Source: Microbacteriaceae bacterium VKM Ac-2855 (lineage in GTDB: Bacteria > Actinomycetota > Actinomycetes > Actinomycetales > Microbacteriaceae). From it: 64,000 nucleotides of DNA. The position numbers were made by a program, and so were the translations under genes. How positions within the stretch are numbered: the first letter of the stretch is position 1; every line of letters begins with the position of its first letter. Shown piece by piece: positions 36,066 through 44,511 of the stretch. The DNA lies in the NCBI GenBank assembly GCA_013204985.1, contig JABMLG010000001.1, positions 678,574 to 742,573 of the forward strand. Direction: 5' to 3'. The notes beneath the pieces are model-generated. The model was given only the letters and a program-made list of their open reading frames with translations, was not told the DNA's origin and ran no database searches.

Positions 36066-37835
36066 TCACCACGTGGACGGGTAGTTCACGGCTGGTGTCG
36101 TCGAAGGCTGTTCGCGGTAGGTCTTGAGGACCTGGGTCATGACCTGCTGGAAGACGGGGGCCGTCGCCTGGGACGTGTTCATCTTAACCGGATTGGCGAT
36201 GACCACATAAACGACGTAGTCCGGATCCTCTGCCGGAGCGAGACCCGCGATCGACACGGTGTAGCTGGAGGAGTAGCCGCCGTCGCCGTCGGACTGCTGC
36301 GCCGTTCCGGTTTTCGTCGCGACGTTGTAGCCGTCGATGTGGATGTAGTTCGCCAGCCAGCCTTCGTTGTACTGGGTCTGCAGCATGTCGACGACGTCCT
36401 GGGCGCCCGTGGGCGACACGACCTGGGTACCCGTCGCATCCGGAACGTCGATCTCCGTGCCATCGGCCAGCGTGCAACCCTCGACCAGCCGCGTCGGCAG
36501 GTGAACGCCTTTGTTGCCGAGGGTCTGATAGATGCCCGCGACCTGCATGGCGGTCGTCGACACGCCCTGGCCGAACATCGTCGCGTACTTGGTCTGGTTG
36601 TCCCAGTCCTGCCACGGATTCAGGATGCCCGCGGACTCCCCGGGGAATCCGACCGCGGTTTCGGAACCCACGCCGAAGGCTTCCATGTAGTCGGAGCGGA
36701 CCTCGGGACTGAGCTGCTGCCCGAGAGTCGCGATGCCCACGTTCGACGAGTCACGCAGGATGCCGGTCAACGTGTAGTTGGTGGGCGCATGGCTGGAGTC
36801 GTCGTTGAACTGCGCGTCGTCGGCGTTCCAGCTGTCGGGGATGGTCGCCTGCGTCGTCGGGGTGGCCACTCCCTTGTCGATCAACATCGCCGCGGTCATC
36901 GCCTTGAAGGTCGAACCCGGCTCGAAGGGCACGGAGAAGGCGCGCGATCCCCGGTCGTCCGCATCCGTCGCCGCTGGATTGTTCGGATCCACGGCGTTCG
37001 TCTCGGCGACGGCGAGCAGCTTGCCGGTCTTCACCTCCTGCACGATCACGGATCCGTAACTCGCTCCGACCTCCGCGACGCGCGCCGCGACGACCTGCTG
37101 GGCGTAGTACTGCAGATCCGAATCGATCGTCAGGCGAACACTGCCGCCATCGACGGCGGGCGTCTCGGTGACGGTGCTACCGGGAATCCGGATGCGGTCG
37201 CCGCCCTGCTCGTACGTCTCCGAGCCGTTCGTGCCGGCGAGACATTTGTCTTCGAGGTACTCGATACCCTCCTGGCCGGCGCCGTCCGCACCGACGTACC
37301 CCACGAGGTTGCCGGCTACCGAGCCGTTCGGGTACGTGCGGCCCGGGTCGTTCTCGAAGTAGGTCCACGGGATGTCGAGTGCGTCGAGCTTCTGGTACGT
37401 CGCGAGGTCGAAACCCTTCGCGAGTTGGAGATAGTCCGACCCCGGATCCTCCGCGAGTGCCGCGCTCACCGCCGCCATGATCTGCTCCACCGTCTGTCCG
37501 GTGATGGCACCGATCTCGGAGGCCGCCTCCTCGACGCTGATGATGACGTCCCCCTGGTCCAGTTCACGGGGGAATTCGGCCACGTTCTTCGGCGAGACGG
37601 TGAGCGTGTACCGCATCACACTGTCGGCGAGCACGACGCCGTTGGTGTCGACGATCTGTCCGCGCGTGCCGTAGGTGGTGACGCTGTTCGACTGGTTGCC
37701 CGCCGCCTCGGTCGTGAGGGCGTTCGCCCGAACGATCTGGATGTCGACCAGGCGTCCGACGAAGACGCCGATGATGGCGACGATCACCACGAACGTGATC
37801 ACGGTGCGGCGCCGGCTGGCGAGGGTGTGTCTCAT
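36066..37835 (-). CDS. ftsI: Septal transpeptidase FtsI (class B PBP)
   Basis: Class B penicillin-binding protein that cross-links septal peptidoglycan with FtsW. The 589-aa protein has an N-terminal helix (about 11-30), a pedestal/dimerisation domain, and a transpeptidase domain. The active-site serine is in EPGSTFKAM (about residue 308). DSSNVGIAT is the second motif and KTGTAQ the third (about 508). The protein has no PASTA domains and ends in a short Pro/Thr tail. The frame is open upstream, but MRHTLASRRR at 37835 is the natural start before the helix. It lies between ftsL and murE. Confidence 0.94.
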   Translation of the reverse strand: MRHTLASRRRTVITFVVIVAIIGVFVGRLVDIQIVRANALTTEAAGNQSNSVTTYGTRGQIVDTNGVVLADSVMRYTLTVSPKNVAEFPRELDQGDVIISVEEAASEIGAITGQTVEQIMAAVSAALAEDPGSDYLQLAKGFDLATYQKLDALDIPWTYFENDPGRTYPNGSVAGNLVGYVGADGAGQEGIEYLEDKCLAGTNGSETYEQGGDRIRIPGSTVTETPAVDGGSVRLTIDSDLQYYAQQVVAARVAEVGASYGSVIVQEVKTGKLLAVAETNAVDPNNPAATDADDRGSRAFSVPFEPGSTFKAMTAAMLIDKGVATPTTQATIPDSWNADDAQFNDDSSHAPTNYTLTGILRDSSNVGIATLGQQLSPEVRSDYMEAFGVGSETAVGFPGESAGILNPWQDWDNQTKYATMFGQGVSTTAMQVAGIYQTLGNKGVHLPTRLVEGCTLADGTEIDVPDATGTQVVSPTGAQDVVDMLQTQYNEGWLANYIHIDGYNVATKTGTAQQSDGDGGYSSSYTVSIAGLAPAEDPDYVVYVVIANPVKMNTSQATAPVFQQVMTQVLKTYREQPSTTPAVNYPSTW

Positions 37836-37902
37836 CGGTACGTACTCACTGCTCGGTCGTTTCCTCTCCGGGGCGGGGAGTTCGGTGTGCGGTGCTGCGC
37901 GC

Positions 37903-38490
37903 TCAGTGCGTGACCGGCGCAGGCAGCTCGCCCTGCAACGGTACGGCCGAGGTCGCCTCAATTCCGGCCGACGCGCTCGGATCGGGCGAAGTCGGTGCCG
38001 CCGCGGTCGGAGCAGCCGGCTCGAGCAGGGCGTTCGGGACGAGGTTCGCCGCCGCCGAGGTGGCCGCCGCCGCGGAGGAGCTCGCCGCTGCCGGGACGCC
38101 GAGCACCGCGCCGTCCGAGAGACGCAGATACACCGGCGATGAGTTCGCCACCATGCCCTGCGCGGACGCAGACGAGGCGAGGTTCTGCGGCGAACTCAGT
38201 GCGTCCACCGCATCCTGCTTCTCCTGATTCGCCCGGGTGAGATTCTTCTGCTGCGACTGCAGGTCGACGATCTCGTAGGCGCCCTGCGACAGCCCGACGC
38301 TCACGAGCAACTGCACCGCGATGATCAGGAACAATCCGGCCACCGCCACGAGCGCGTAGACGACGCGCGGACGGGACCCCGCCGACGCCGGCGCAGGGAC
38401 CGCCTCGATGTGCGGCCTCGACGGAGCCGCGGGGCCCGGTACGCGAAGTGGTTCGATGACGGCGGTGTCGATGACAGCGGTGACGCTCAT
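37903..38490 (-). CDS. ftsL: FtsL-like septum protein with Ala/Pro-rich tail
   Basis: Small bitopic protein in the ftsL position between rsmH and ftsI. The 195-aa protein has a polar N-terminus (1-42) and one helix (about 43-66). A short heptad-like segment ([19 protein letters not shown], about 72-92) follows, then a [10 protein letters not shown] patch. The last 60 or so residues are Ala/Pro/Ser low complexity, unusual for the family and making the protein longer than typical FtsL. Sequence similarity in this family is weak; the call rests on topology, coiled coil and synteny. ATG 38490 overlaps the rsmH stop as ATGA. Confidence 0.82.
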   Translation of the reverse strand: MSVTAVIDTAVIEPLRVPGPAAPSRPHIEAVPAPASAGSRPRVVYALVAVAGLFLIIAVQLLVSVGLSQGAYEIVDLQSQQKNLTRANQEKQDAVDALSSPQNLASSASAQGMVANSSPVYLRLSDGAVLGVPAAASSSAAAATSAAANLVPNALLEPAAPTAAAPTSPDPSASAGIEATSAVPLQGELPAPVTH

Positions 38491-39500
38491 GCGTTCCTCC
38501 TGATCCTCTCGGCCGCGCGCAATCGCACGGGTGTCGCTCGGGGGTTCTTTGCTTTCTCGTCGTCGTCGGCGAGTTCGGCGCCTCGGATCACGAGGCTGAA
38601 TGCAGGTCGGTGCTCGGGCAGTTCCATCGGCAGGCCGACCGGAGCCGACGACGAGGAGGCGCGAGCGAACTCGCGCTTGACGATGCGGTCCTCGAGCGAC
38701 TGATAGGCCTCCACGACGATGCGTCCCCCCACGGCGAGGGCGCCCATCGCGTTCGGAATGGCGCGTTCGAGGACGGACAGCTCCTGATTGACCTCGATCC
38801 GGAGCGCCTGGAACACGCGTTTGGCGGGATGACCGTTGCGCTGGATCGCGACCGGCGTCGCCGCCTGGATGATCTCGACCAGCCGACCCGACCGGACCAG
38901 GCGCTCGTGCTCGCGTGCCTCGACGATCTTCTTCGCATACCGGGCCGCGAGCTTCTCCTCGCCGTACTGGTGGAAGATGCGCCGCAGATCCGATTCGGAG
39001 TAGCTGTTCAGCACCTCCTCAGCGGTGAGGTCGGACGTCGCGTCCATCCGCATGTCGAGCGGTGCGTCCTTGGAATAGGAGAAGCCGCGCTCGGTCTCGT
39101 CGAGCTGCAACGAGGAGACGCCCAGGTCGAACAGCACGCCGTCGGCGGCCTCGATGCCGAGATCGTCGAGCACCTCGGGCAATTCGTCGTACACCGCGTG
39201 GACCAGATCGATGCGCGTCGCGTGCGCCGACAGCCGTTCACCGGCGAGGGCGAGGGCCTCGGGATCGCGGTCCAGTCCGACGAGGTGGATGTTCGGGAAA
39301 CGCTCCAGCAGGCCGAGCGAGTGACCGCCCATGCCGAGCGTGCAGTCGACGACGACGGCGCCGTCGCGCCGCAGCGCGGGCGCGAGCAACTCGATGCAGC
39401 GCTCGAGCAGCACCGGGATGTGGCGCTCCTCGGTGGGTCGCACTCCGCCGTCGGAACCGTCGAGGGATCCCTGGGTGGTGTCGTTCGGTTCGGTGGCCAT
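38487..39500 (-). CDS. rsmH: 16S rRNA (cytosine-1402-N4)-methyltransferase
   Basis: SAM-dependent enzyme that methylates C1402 of 16S rRNA. The 337-aa protein starts its core with [13 protein letters not shown]. The SAM loop is [10 protein letters not shown], followed by GLDRDPEAL, and [19 protein letters not shown] and PLDMRMD are strong family signatures. ATG 39500 (MATEPNDT) is preceded by GGGGACC. An upstream in-frame start at 39542 would add 14 residues with no family match. Follows mraZ by 109 bp, the usual dcw beginning. Confidence 0.95.
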   Translation of the reverse strand: MATEPNDTTQGSLDGSDGGVRPTEERHIPVLLERCIELLAPALRRDGAVVVDCTLGMGGHSLGLLERFPNIHLVGLDRDPEALALAGERLSAHATRIDLVHAVYDELPEVLDDLGIEAADGVLFDLGVSSLQLDETERGFSYSKDAPLDMRMDATSDLTAEEVLNSYSESDLRRIFHQYGEEKLAARYAKKIVEAREHERLVRSGRLVEIIQAATPVAIQRNGHPAKRVFQALRIEVNQELSVLERAIPNAMGALAVGGRIVVEAYQSLEDRIVKREFARASSSSAPVGLPMELPEHRPAFSLVIRGAELADDDEKAKNPRATPVRLRAAERIRRNA

Positions 39501-39609
39501 TGCGGTCCCCGGCCGATCCGGTTCCTGTCGCCCGATCCCCATCCATCGCTACCGGACACCGGGGAAGGTGCGTCCGGGAGCCGAATGGCTGGGAGTCGCG
39601 CGGCAGGAG

Positions 39610-40041
39610 CTAGAACAGCCCCGGGATCACCTCCTCCTGGGTGTCGGCGAATACGGATTCTTGTTCGGCCAGGTAGCTCTCCCACGCGTCCGCTGCCCAG
39701 ATCTCGGCACGGTTGCCCGCCCCGATCACAGCGAGGTCGCGGTCGAGGCCGGCGTAGGCGCGCAACGCCGCCGGGATCGTGACGCGATTCTGCTTGTCCG
39801 GCTCCTCCGAGGAGGCGCCGGAGAGGAACACGCGCAAGAAGTCGCGCGCCTGCTTGCTCGATACAGGAGCCGAGCGGATCTTCGTGTGCATCGCCTCGAA
39901 TTCGGCGCCACTGAACACATAGAGACAGCGTTCCTGGCCACGTGTCACCACAACACCCGACGAGAGTTCATCGCGGAACTTGGCCGGCAGGATGACGCGG
40001 CCCTTCTCGTCGAGCTTCGGGGAGTAGGTGCCGAGAAACAT
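39610..40041 (-). CDS. mraZ: Transcriptional regulator MraZ
   Basis: Ring-forming DNA-binding protein that regulates the dcw operon from its own promoter. The 143-aa protein has two AbrB-like halves. The first DXXXR motif is in DEKGRVILP (about 12-20) and the second in [12 protein letters not shown] 40041 ([15 protein letters not shown]) follows GGGGGAG; the longer open frame is non-coding leader. It is the first gene of the dcw operon, and three GTGGRG repeats stand over the predicted promoter just upstream. Confidence 0.95.
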   Translation of the reverse strand: MFLGTYSPKLDEKGRVILPAKFRDELSSGVVVTRGQERCLYVFSGAEFEAMHTKIRSAPVSSKQARDFLRVFLSGASSEEPDKQNRVTIPAALRAYAGLDRDLAVIGAGNRAEIWAADAWESYLAEQESVFADTQEEVIPGLF

Positions 40042-40080
40042 GGCGCACTCCCCCACTTCTTCCGGCCAAGGTTGATGTTG

Positions 40081-40112
40081 CTCCACAGTACTCCACTTCA
40101 CCCCACCGACAA
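40081..40112 (-). promoter_or_regulatory. Predicted mraZ promoter overlapped by three MraZ-type boxes
   Basis: On the minus strand TTGTCG (40112-40107) and TACTGT (40090-40085) are spaced by 16 bp. Over and between them lie GTGGGG (40106-40101), GTGGAG (40096-40091) and GTGGAG (40086-40081), spaced exactly 10 bp. Helically phased TGGG-like repeats near the mraZ promoter are the known binding pattern of MraZ, so autoregulation is likely. Confidence 0.7.
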
Positions 40113-40177
40113 CCCCAGCGTGGCGGTGAGTCGATTGAGTTCATTGCAACATCCCCGGAATTACAGGGAAAAGTGCG

Positions 40178-40193
40178 GTGGAGGGAGGTGGAG
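40178..40193 (+). repeat. Two further GTGGAG repeats, plus strand, 10 bp apart
   Basis: GTGGAG occurs at 40178 and again at 40188 in opposite orientation to the mraZ boxes. They share sequence and 10-bp phasing with those at 40081-40106, about 70 bp away. They may be a secondary MraZ site or chance in purine-rich sequence. Confidence 0.3.
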
Positions 40194-40230
40194 GAAGAAT
40201 GGAGCCAGAGGGAGCAACCGGGCACGAAAA

Positions 40231-40258
40231 AAGGGCCGATCCGTGAGGATCGGCCCTT
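40231..40258 (-). terminator. Terminator after the DUF3040 gene
   Basis: A 12-bp stem (40231-40242 with 40247-40258), a GTGA loop and a run of six T on the minus strand, 30 bp after the DUF3040 stop. It isolates that gene from mraZ. Confidence 0.9.
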
Positions 40259-40288
40259 CAGTGGTGCGGGGTGGGGAATATCGGCGGG

Positions 40289-40672
40289 TCAGCTCCGACC
40301 ATCGCCGCGGTTGTCCCACCGCTCGTTCAGTTTGTCCATGAACCCGGTGGAGGGGTTGGAACCCCGAGCAGGCCGCGGTGCCGCGCCGAGGTCAGACAGA
40401 TCGTCGGGAGTGGAGCCCCCGGGTCGCATCGCGACCACGACACCGCCCAGCATCAGCGCGAAGCCGGCGATCCCGACCAGGGGCTGGTGGACGACGACGC
40501 CGGTGACGAGCACCGCGAGACCGACGATGGCGAGCAGCACACCGAGTACGATCGCGCGATAGTTCGTCTTCCCACGGCGATTCCCGACGGCGGCGACGAA
40601 ATCTGCGTCGTTCTGATAGAGGTTGCGCTCCATCTCGTCGAGCAGCCGTTGCTCATGTTCCGAAAGCGGCAT
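40289..40672 (-). CDS. DUF3040 domain membrane protein
   Basis: Member of the actinobacterial DUF3040 family; function unknown. The 127-aa protein begins with the family signature MPLSEHEQRLLDEMERNLYQND. Two adjacent hydrophobic helices follow (about 39-58 and 62-80), then a polar Pro/Gly-rich tail. The open frame runs further upstream, but ATG 40672 matches the family N-terminus and follows GAAGGGG. In many actinobacteria a DUF3040 gene lies next to mraZ, as here. The family is small and without known activity. Confidence 0.9.
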   Translation of the reverse strand: MPLSEHEQRLLDEMERNLYQNDADFVAAVGNRRGKTNYRAIVLGVLLAIVGLAVLVTGVVVHQPLVGIAGFALMLGGVVVAMRPGGSTPDDLSDLGAAPRPARGSNPSTGFMDKLNERWDNRGDGRS

Positions 40673-40819
40673 CAGGACCCCTTCAGGGTGGGCATCGGCG
40701 CTTGTTCCGATGCCAGTTGTTGGCGACACGGTTGTGTAGGGCACTGACCGGGTCGACTGGGCGGGTGGCGGTTCATTGTAAGCCCTCCGCAGCGGCGTCG
40801 TACAGGAGGCGACGAAGCT

Positions 40820-40825
40820 TAGGCT
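40820..40825 (+). promoter_or_regulatory. Predicted -10 element of the polyprenyl synthetase gene (leaderless)
   Basis: TAGGCT is followed by 6 nt and then the GTG at 40832. The same hexamer and 6-nt spacing precede pgsA at 62119-62124. Confidence 0.45.
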
Positions 40826-40831
40826 GGTCGA

Positions 40832-41932
40832 GTGAATCACTCCACGCGTCTGGTCGATCGTGTTCAGTTCCGTATCGATGAATTCCTCACCGAACGCACC
40901 CCAATTCTCGTCTCGATCGGAAGCGACGCACGCGCTCTCGCCGACGTTTCGCGGGACTTTCTCAGCGGGGGCAAACGCTTTCGAGCGCGCTTCTGCGAGG
41001 CCGGTTGGGATGCGGTGTCATCGGGGTCGTCGCTCGAGCATCCGAGCGGTTCCGATCCGGTCGCTCGCGCCGGTGCAGCGCTCGAACTCTTCCACGCCGC
41101 TGCCCTCATCCACGACGACGTGATCGACAACTCAGACACCCGCCGCGGCGCCCCAAGCGCCCATCGTCGCTTCGCGACGAGTCACGCGGCGGGCGGCTGG
41201 CACGGTTCGGCGGAGGAGTTCGGTCGCTCGAGTGCGATCCTGCTCGGCGACCTCGTTCTGGCATGGTCGGACGAACTCTTCGCGGATGCCGGCGACCGAC
41301 TCGGCGCACCCGGTTCGGCAGCGACGGCTCGCCGCGAATTCAACACGATGCGCACTGAGGTGACCCTGGGGCAGTATCTCGACATCCTGGACGAGAGCGC
41401 CTGGGCCGATTACGACGAGAGCGACCACATCGAGCGCGCCCTGCGCGTGGTCACGTACAAGAGCGCGAAGTACAGCGTCGAGGCGCCGCTGACGATCGGT
41501 GCGGCTCTGGCCGGCGGATCCGTGGCGGAGCTCGACGCTCTGCGTGCCTTCGGAGTGCCGATCGGAGTGGCGTTCCAACTGCGCGACGATGTTCTCGGCG
41601 TCTTCGGCGACCCGTCCGTGACCGGTAAGCCCAGCGGGGACGATCTACGCGAGGGCAAGCGCACGGTGCTCCTGGCCCTCGCGCGAGAAGAGGCATCAGC
41701 AGCGGATCGCGCCGAGCTGGATGGCATCGTCGGGCATCCCGACGTCGATGACGCGGGTATCCGTCGGGCCCAAGAGATCATCAGTGCCGGTCGGGCCCTT
41801 CCCCGGCTCGAGACCATGATCGAGACCGCCGTGGCGGAGGCCCTCGACTCGCTCGAGGATGCCCCGCTTCATGCGGACGGGATCAGCCGGCTGCGTGAAT
41901 TGGCCGATGCGGTGACGGTGCGATCGGCCTGA
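40832..41932 (+). CDS. Polyprenyl (geranylgeranyl-type) diphosphate synthase
   Basis: Chain-elongating trans-prenyltransferase that condenses isopentenyl diphosphate with allylic diphosphates. The 366-aa protein has the first aspartate-rich motif in LIHDDVIDNSDTRRG and the second in FQLRDDVLGVFGD. GGKRFRARFC near residue 46 is the conserved binding segment. Chain length cannot be read securely; the similar position of idsA2 beside Rv2175c and pknL in mycobacteria suggests a C20-type enzyme. It has no ribosome binding site and is predicted to be leaderless. Confidence 0.9.
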   Translation: MNHSTRLVDRVQFRIDEFLTERTPILVSIGSDARALADVSRDFLSGGKRFRARFCEAGWDAVSSGSSLEHPSGSDPVARAGAALELFHAAALIHDDVIDNSDTRRGAPSAHRRFATSHAAGGWHGSAEEFGRSSAILLGDLVLAWSDELFADAGDRLGAPGSAATARREFNTMRTEVTLGQYLDILDESAWADYDESDHIERALRVVTYKSAKYSVEAPLTIGAALAGGSVAELDALRAFGVPIGVAFQLRDDVLGVFGDPSVTGKPSGDDLREGKRTVLLALAREEASAADRAELDGIVGHPDVDDAGIRRAQEIISAGRALPRLETMIETAVAEALDSLEDAPLHADGISRLRELADAVTVRSA

Positions 41933-41968
41933 CCCGGCCCCTCTCGGCCGACGCGGCGTGAAGCGCCG

Positions 41969-42018
41969 GGCCAGAGCGCGGAAGTGTCGGCCAGAGCGTG
42001 GATGCGTCAGGCCAGAGC
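41969..42018. repeat. Degenerate 20/21-bp tandem repeat, three units
   Basis: GGCCAGAGC recurs at 41969, 41989 and 42010. It lies between the convergent prenyl synthase and Rv2175c-like genes; the third unit covers the last codons of the latter. The remaining part of each unit is partly conserved, so this looks like a decayed tandem duplication. Confidence 0.6.
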
Positions 42019-42369
42019 TTGGGCGACGCGGCGAACTTCCGCCTTGCGGCCGGCTCGGAGCGCGTCGATCGGTGAAGCACCGAGGCTCTCCTCGACGGCC
42101 AGCATCCACTCGACCGCTTCGTCGTCACTGAATCCCGAATCGCCCAGCAGGATCGCGGTGCCCCGGATCTCGGGCATCGGGGCGCCGTCGCGTACGAAGG
42201 ACGCCGGGACCACGAGGATGCCGTTGCGACGCGTCGCGAGCAACTGGTGTTCCTGGATCAGTTGGCGGACCCGGCTGACCGTGAGGCCGAGGATGTCGAC
42301 GAGGTCGGGAACCGTCAGCCACTCGGCGGCGGTGCTGTCATCGGGCGAGGTATTCGATGTGGTTGACAC
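42007..42369 (-). CDS. Rv2175c-like DNA-binding protein
   Basis: Small winged-helix/HTH protein of the Rv2175c family. The 120-aa protein has an acidic, Ser/Thr-rich N-terminus (MSTTSNTSPDDSTA) and an HTH (LTVPDLVDILGLTVSRVRQLIQEHQL, about 18-43). The conserved C-terminal half includes GDSGFSDDEAVEWML. In M. tuberculosis Rv2175c is phosphorylated by the neighbouring kinase PknL on an N-terminal threonine; the N-terminal Thr residues here could serve the same role, which is inference. The start is GTG 42369. It is divergent from the PASTA kinase gene, as in mycobacteria. Confidence 0.88.
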   Translation of the reverse strand: MSTTSNTSPDDSTAAEWLTVPDLVDILGLTVSRVRQLIQEHQLLATRRNGILVVPASFVRDGAPMPEIRGTAILLGDSGFSDDEAVEWMLAVEESLGASPIDALRAGRKAEVRRVAQALA

Positions 42370-42514
42370 CTCTCAAGAGTGGCACGGCGCGCCGAGCGCT
42401 CCAAGCCGGATTGCGTGCTCGATCGCGGAGCCGGGCGTACGGTTGGCTCTAGGTCGGTCGGCATCGCGCGAACGGCGGTCAGCGTTGCGCGGCGGTTCCG
42501 AGGCTCGCCTTGCC

Positions 42515-42520
42515 TAGACT
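42515..42520 (+). promoter_or_regulatory. Predicted -10 element of the PASTA kinase gene (leaderless)
   Basis: TAGACT, then 6 nt, then GTG 42527. No ribosome binding site precedes the start. Confidence 0.45.
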
Positions 42521-42526
42521 CGTCGC

Positions 42527-44482
42527 GTGACCACCAGCCAGATCGATCCGCTCCTCGGCCGTCTCGTCGACGGTCGCTACGAGGTGCGCTCTCGGATCGC
42601 GCGCGGCGGCATGGCCACGGTCTACCTCGCGACCGATCAGCGCCTCGAGCGCCGAGTCGCCATCAAGGTCATGCACGGGCACCTCTCCGACGATACGACC
42701 TTCAAGAACCGCTTCGTGCAGGAGGCGCGGTCGGCGGCGCGCCTCGCTCATCCGAATGTGGTCAGTGTCTTCGATCAAGGCCAGGACTCCGACATGGCCT
42801 ACCTCGTGATGGAGTACCTGCCGGGCATCACTCTGCGCGACCTGCTGAAGGAACGCGGGATGCTCACGGCTCAGCAGACCGTCGACATCATGCACTCCGT
42901 CCTCTCGGGGCTCGCCGCGGCTCATCGTGCGGGGATCCTGCACCGCGACCTCAAACCGGAGAACGTGCTGCTCGCCGATGACGGGCGCATCAAGATCGGT
43001 GACTTCGGCTTGGCGCGGGCGGCGTCCGCGAACACCGCCTCGGGACAAGCTCTACTGGGCACCATCGCGTATCTCTCGCCCGAACTCGTCACTCGGGGCA
43101 CCGCGGATACCCGCTCCGACATCTACGCCATCGGCATCATGCTCTACGAGATGCTCACGGGTGAGCAGCCGTTCACGGGCGAGCAGCCGATGCAGATCGC
43201 CTACCAGCACGCGAACGACAGCGTGCCGTATCCGAGCGCGAAGGTGCCCTCGGTGCCGCAATCGCTCGATGAGCTGGTGCTGTGGGCGACCGAACGCGAT
43301 CCCGACATGCGTCCCCGCGACGCCGGAGTGATGCTCGCGCAGCTTCTCGAAGCCGAGCGCCTGATGGGAGTGACGCCGACGGACCGCCGGGGTGAGACGC
43401 AGGCGACGGTCGTCGCACCGGCCCTCGAAATCGGCGACACCACCGTCTTCCACGGCGACGCCCTCCTCGCCGCGAGCCCAGCCGCGTCCGAGACCACCGC
43501 GGTCGGTCGCCTCGAACCCTCCGACCCCGTCGAAGCCCTGACCGCCACGACGACGAAGCGGCGTCGTCGCGGGGTGATTCTCGTCGTGCTCGTGCTCCTC
43601 GTGGCTCTGCTGGGCGGCGGTGTCGCCTGGTGGGTCGGCGAGACCTCGCCCATCGACATCCCCGATGTCACGAACCAGCAGGCGGATGCCGCGCGCGACC
43701 AACTCGTGGCTGCCGGCTTCGAAGTCGTCGAGGAATCGGCCAACGATCTGACTATGGCATCGGGGCTGGTACTGCGCACGGATCCGCCCAGCGGAGAGCA
43801 GCGCAGTCGGGGGTCGAGCGTCACCCTCGTCGTCTCCGCCGGCCCCCGCATCCTCCCCGTGCCCGACGTCGTCGGCTCGAATCTGGAGGACGCGAAGGCG
43901 ACCATCGCCGCCGATGGGTTCGTCGCCGGCGCAGTCACCTCGTATTTCGACGCGGAAATCGCTGCAAACGTCGTCATGCGCGCGCAACTGCCCGACGGTT
44001 CGGATCTGCCCGCCTCCCTCGCCGAGCAGTCGACGATCGACCTGGTGCGTTCGCTGGGGCCGGTACCGAATGTGGTGGGCCTCACCGAGGATGAGGCATC
44101 GACCGCGCTCAAGGACGCCGGCCTGGCGATGGACAAGTCCGCCGCTGAGTTCAGCGACGATGTTCCGAGCGGATCGATCATCTCTCAGACCAACCCTGAG
44201 GATCCGGCGAGCCCGGGCGACATCGTGACGGTCACCGTCTCGAAGGGTCCCGACGTCGTCGCAGTTCCCGATGTCGAAGGCATGACCCGCGATGCGGCGA
44301 AGGCCGCTCTCGAGGCGGCCGGATTCGTCGTGGTGATCCCTGATGGGGTTCCGGTCATCCTGTACACCTGGACGACGCTGCCGAATGGGTACACGAATGT
44401 CGTCGGCACCACACCCTCGATCGGCGAATCGATCCGTCGCGGGTCTTCCGTCACGCTGGACATGCAGGTGCGCCTGAGCTGA
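42527..44482 (+). CDS. pknL: PASTA-domain Ser/Thr protein kinase (PknL-like)
   Basis: Transmembrane receptor kinase that likely senses peptidoglycan fragments or lipid II outside and phosphorylates cytoplasmic targets. The 651-aa protein has a kinase domain (about 14-275) with glycine loop IARGGMATVY, VAIKVMH lysine, HRDLKPENVLL and GDFGLAR. A juxtamembrane region rich in Thr follows, then one helix (about 350-368) and four PASTA repeats (about 374-651). The last repeat has an insertion around YTWTTLPNGY. Beside the Rv2175c-like gene and a prenyl synthase, it matches the M. tuberculosis pknL locus. The symbol is by synteny; PknB-like is the alternative. GTG start, probably leaderless. Confidence 0.9.
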   Translation: MTTSQIDPLLGRLVDGRYEVRSRIARGGMATVYLATDQRLERRVAIKVMHGHLSDDTTFKNRFVQEARSAARLAHPNVVSVFDQGQDSDMAYLVMEYLPGITLRDLLKERGMLTAQQTVDIMHSVLSGLAAAHRAGILHRDLKPENVLLADDGRIKIGDFGLARAASANTASGQALLGTIAYLSPELVTRGTADTRSDIYAIGIMLYEMLTGEQPFTGEQPMQIAYQHANDSVPYPSAKVPSVPQSLDELVLWATERDPDMRPRDAGVMLAQLLEAERLMGVTPTDRRGETQATVVAPALEIGDTTVFHGDALLAASPAASETTAVGRLEPSDPVEALTATTTKRRRRGVILVVLVLLVALLGGGVAWWVGETSPIDIPDVTNQQADAARDQLVAAGFEVVEESANDLTMASGLVLRTDPPSGEQRSRGSSVTLVVSAGPRILPVPDVVGSNLEDAKATIAADGFVAGAVTSYFDAEIAANVVMRAQLPDGSDLPASLAEQSTIDLVRSLGPVPNVVGLTEDEASTALKDAGLAMDKSAAEFSDDVPSGSIISQTNPEDPASPGDIVTVTVSKGPDVVAVPDVEGMTRDAAKAALEAAGFVVVIPDGVPVILYTWTTLPNGYTNVVGTTPSIGESIRRGSSVTLDMQVRLS

Positions 44483-44511
44483 GGCGGCTCGTGCGGGTGC
44501 CGTAGCGCCGG

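Noticed and set aside
43052-44500. Long minus-strand open frame continuing from the HNH gene across the kinase gene
   Set aside because: Antisense to a clear PASTA kinase, low third-position GC and no family motif; treated as a frameshift artefact.
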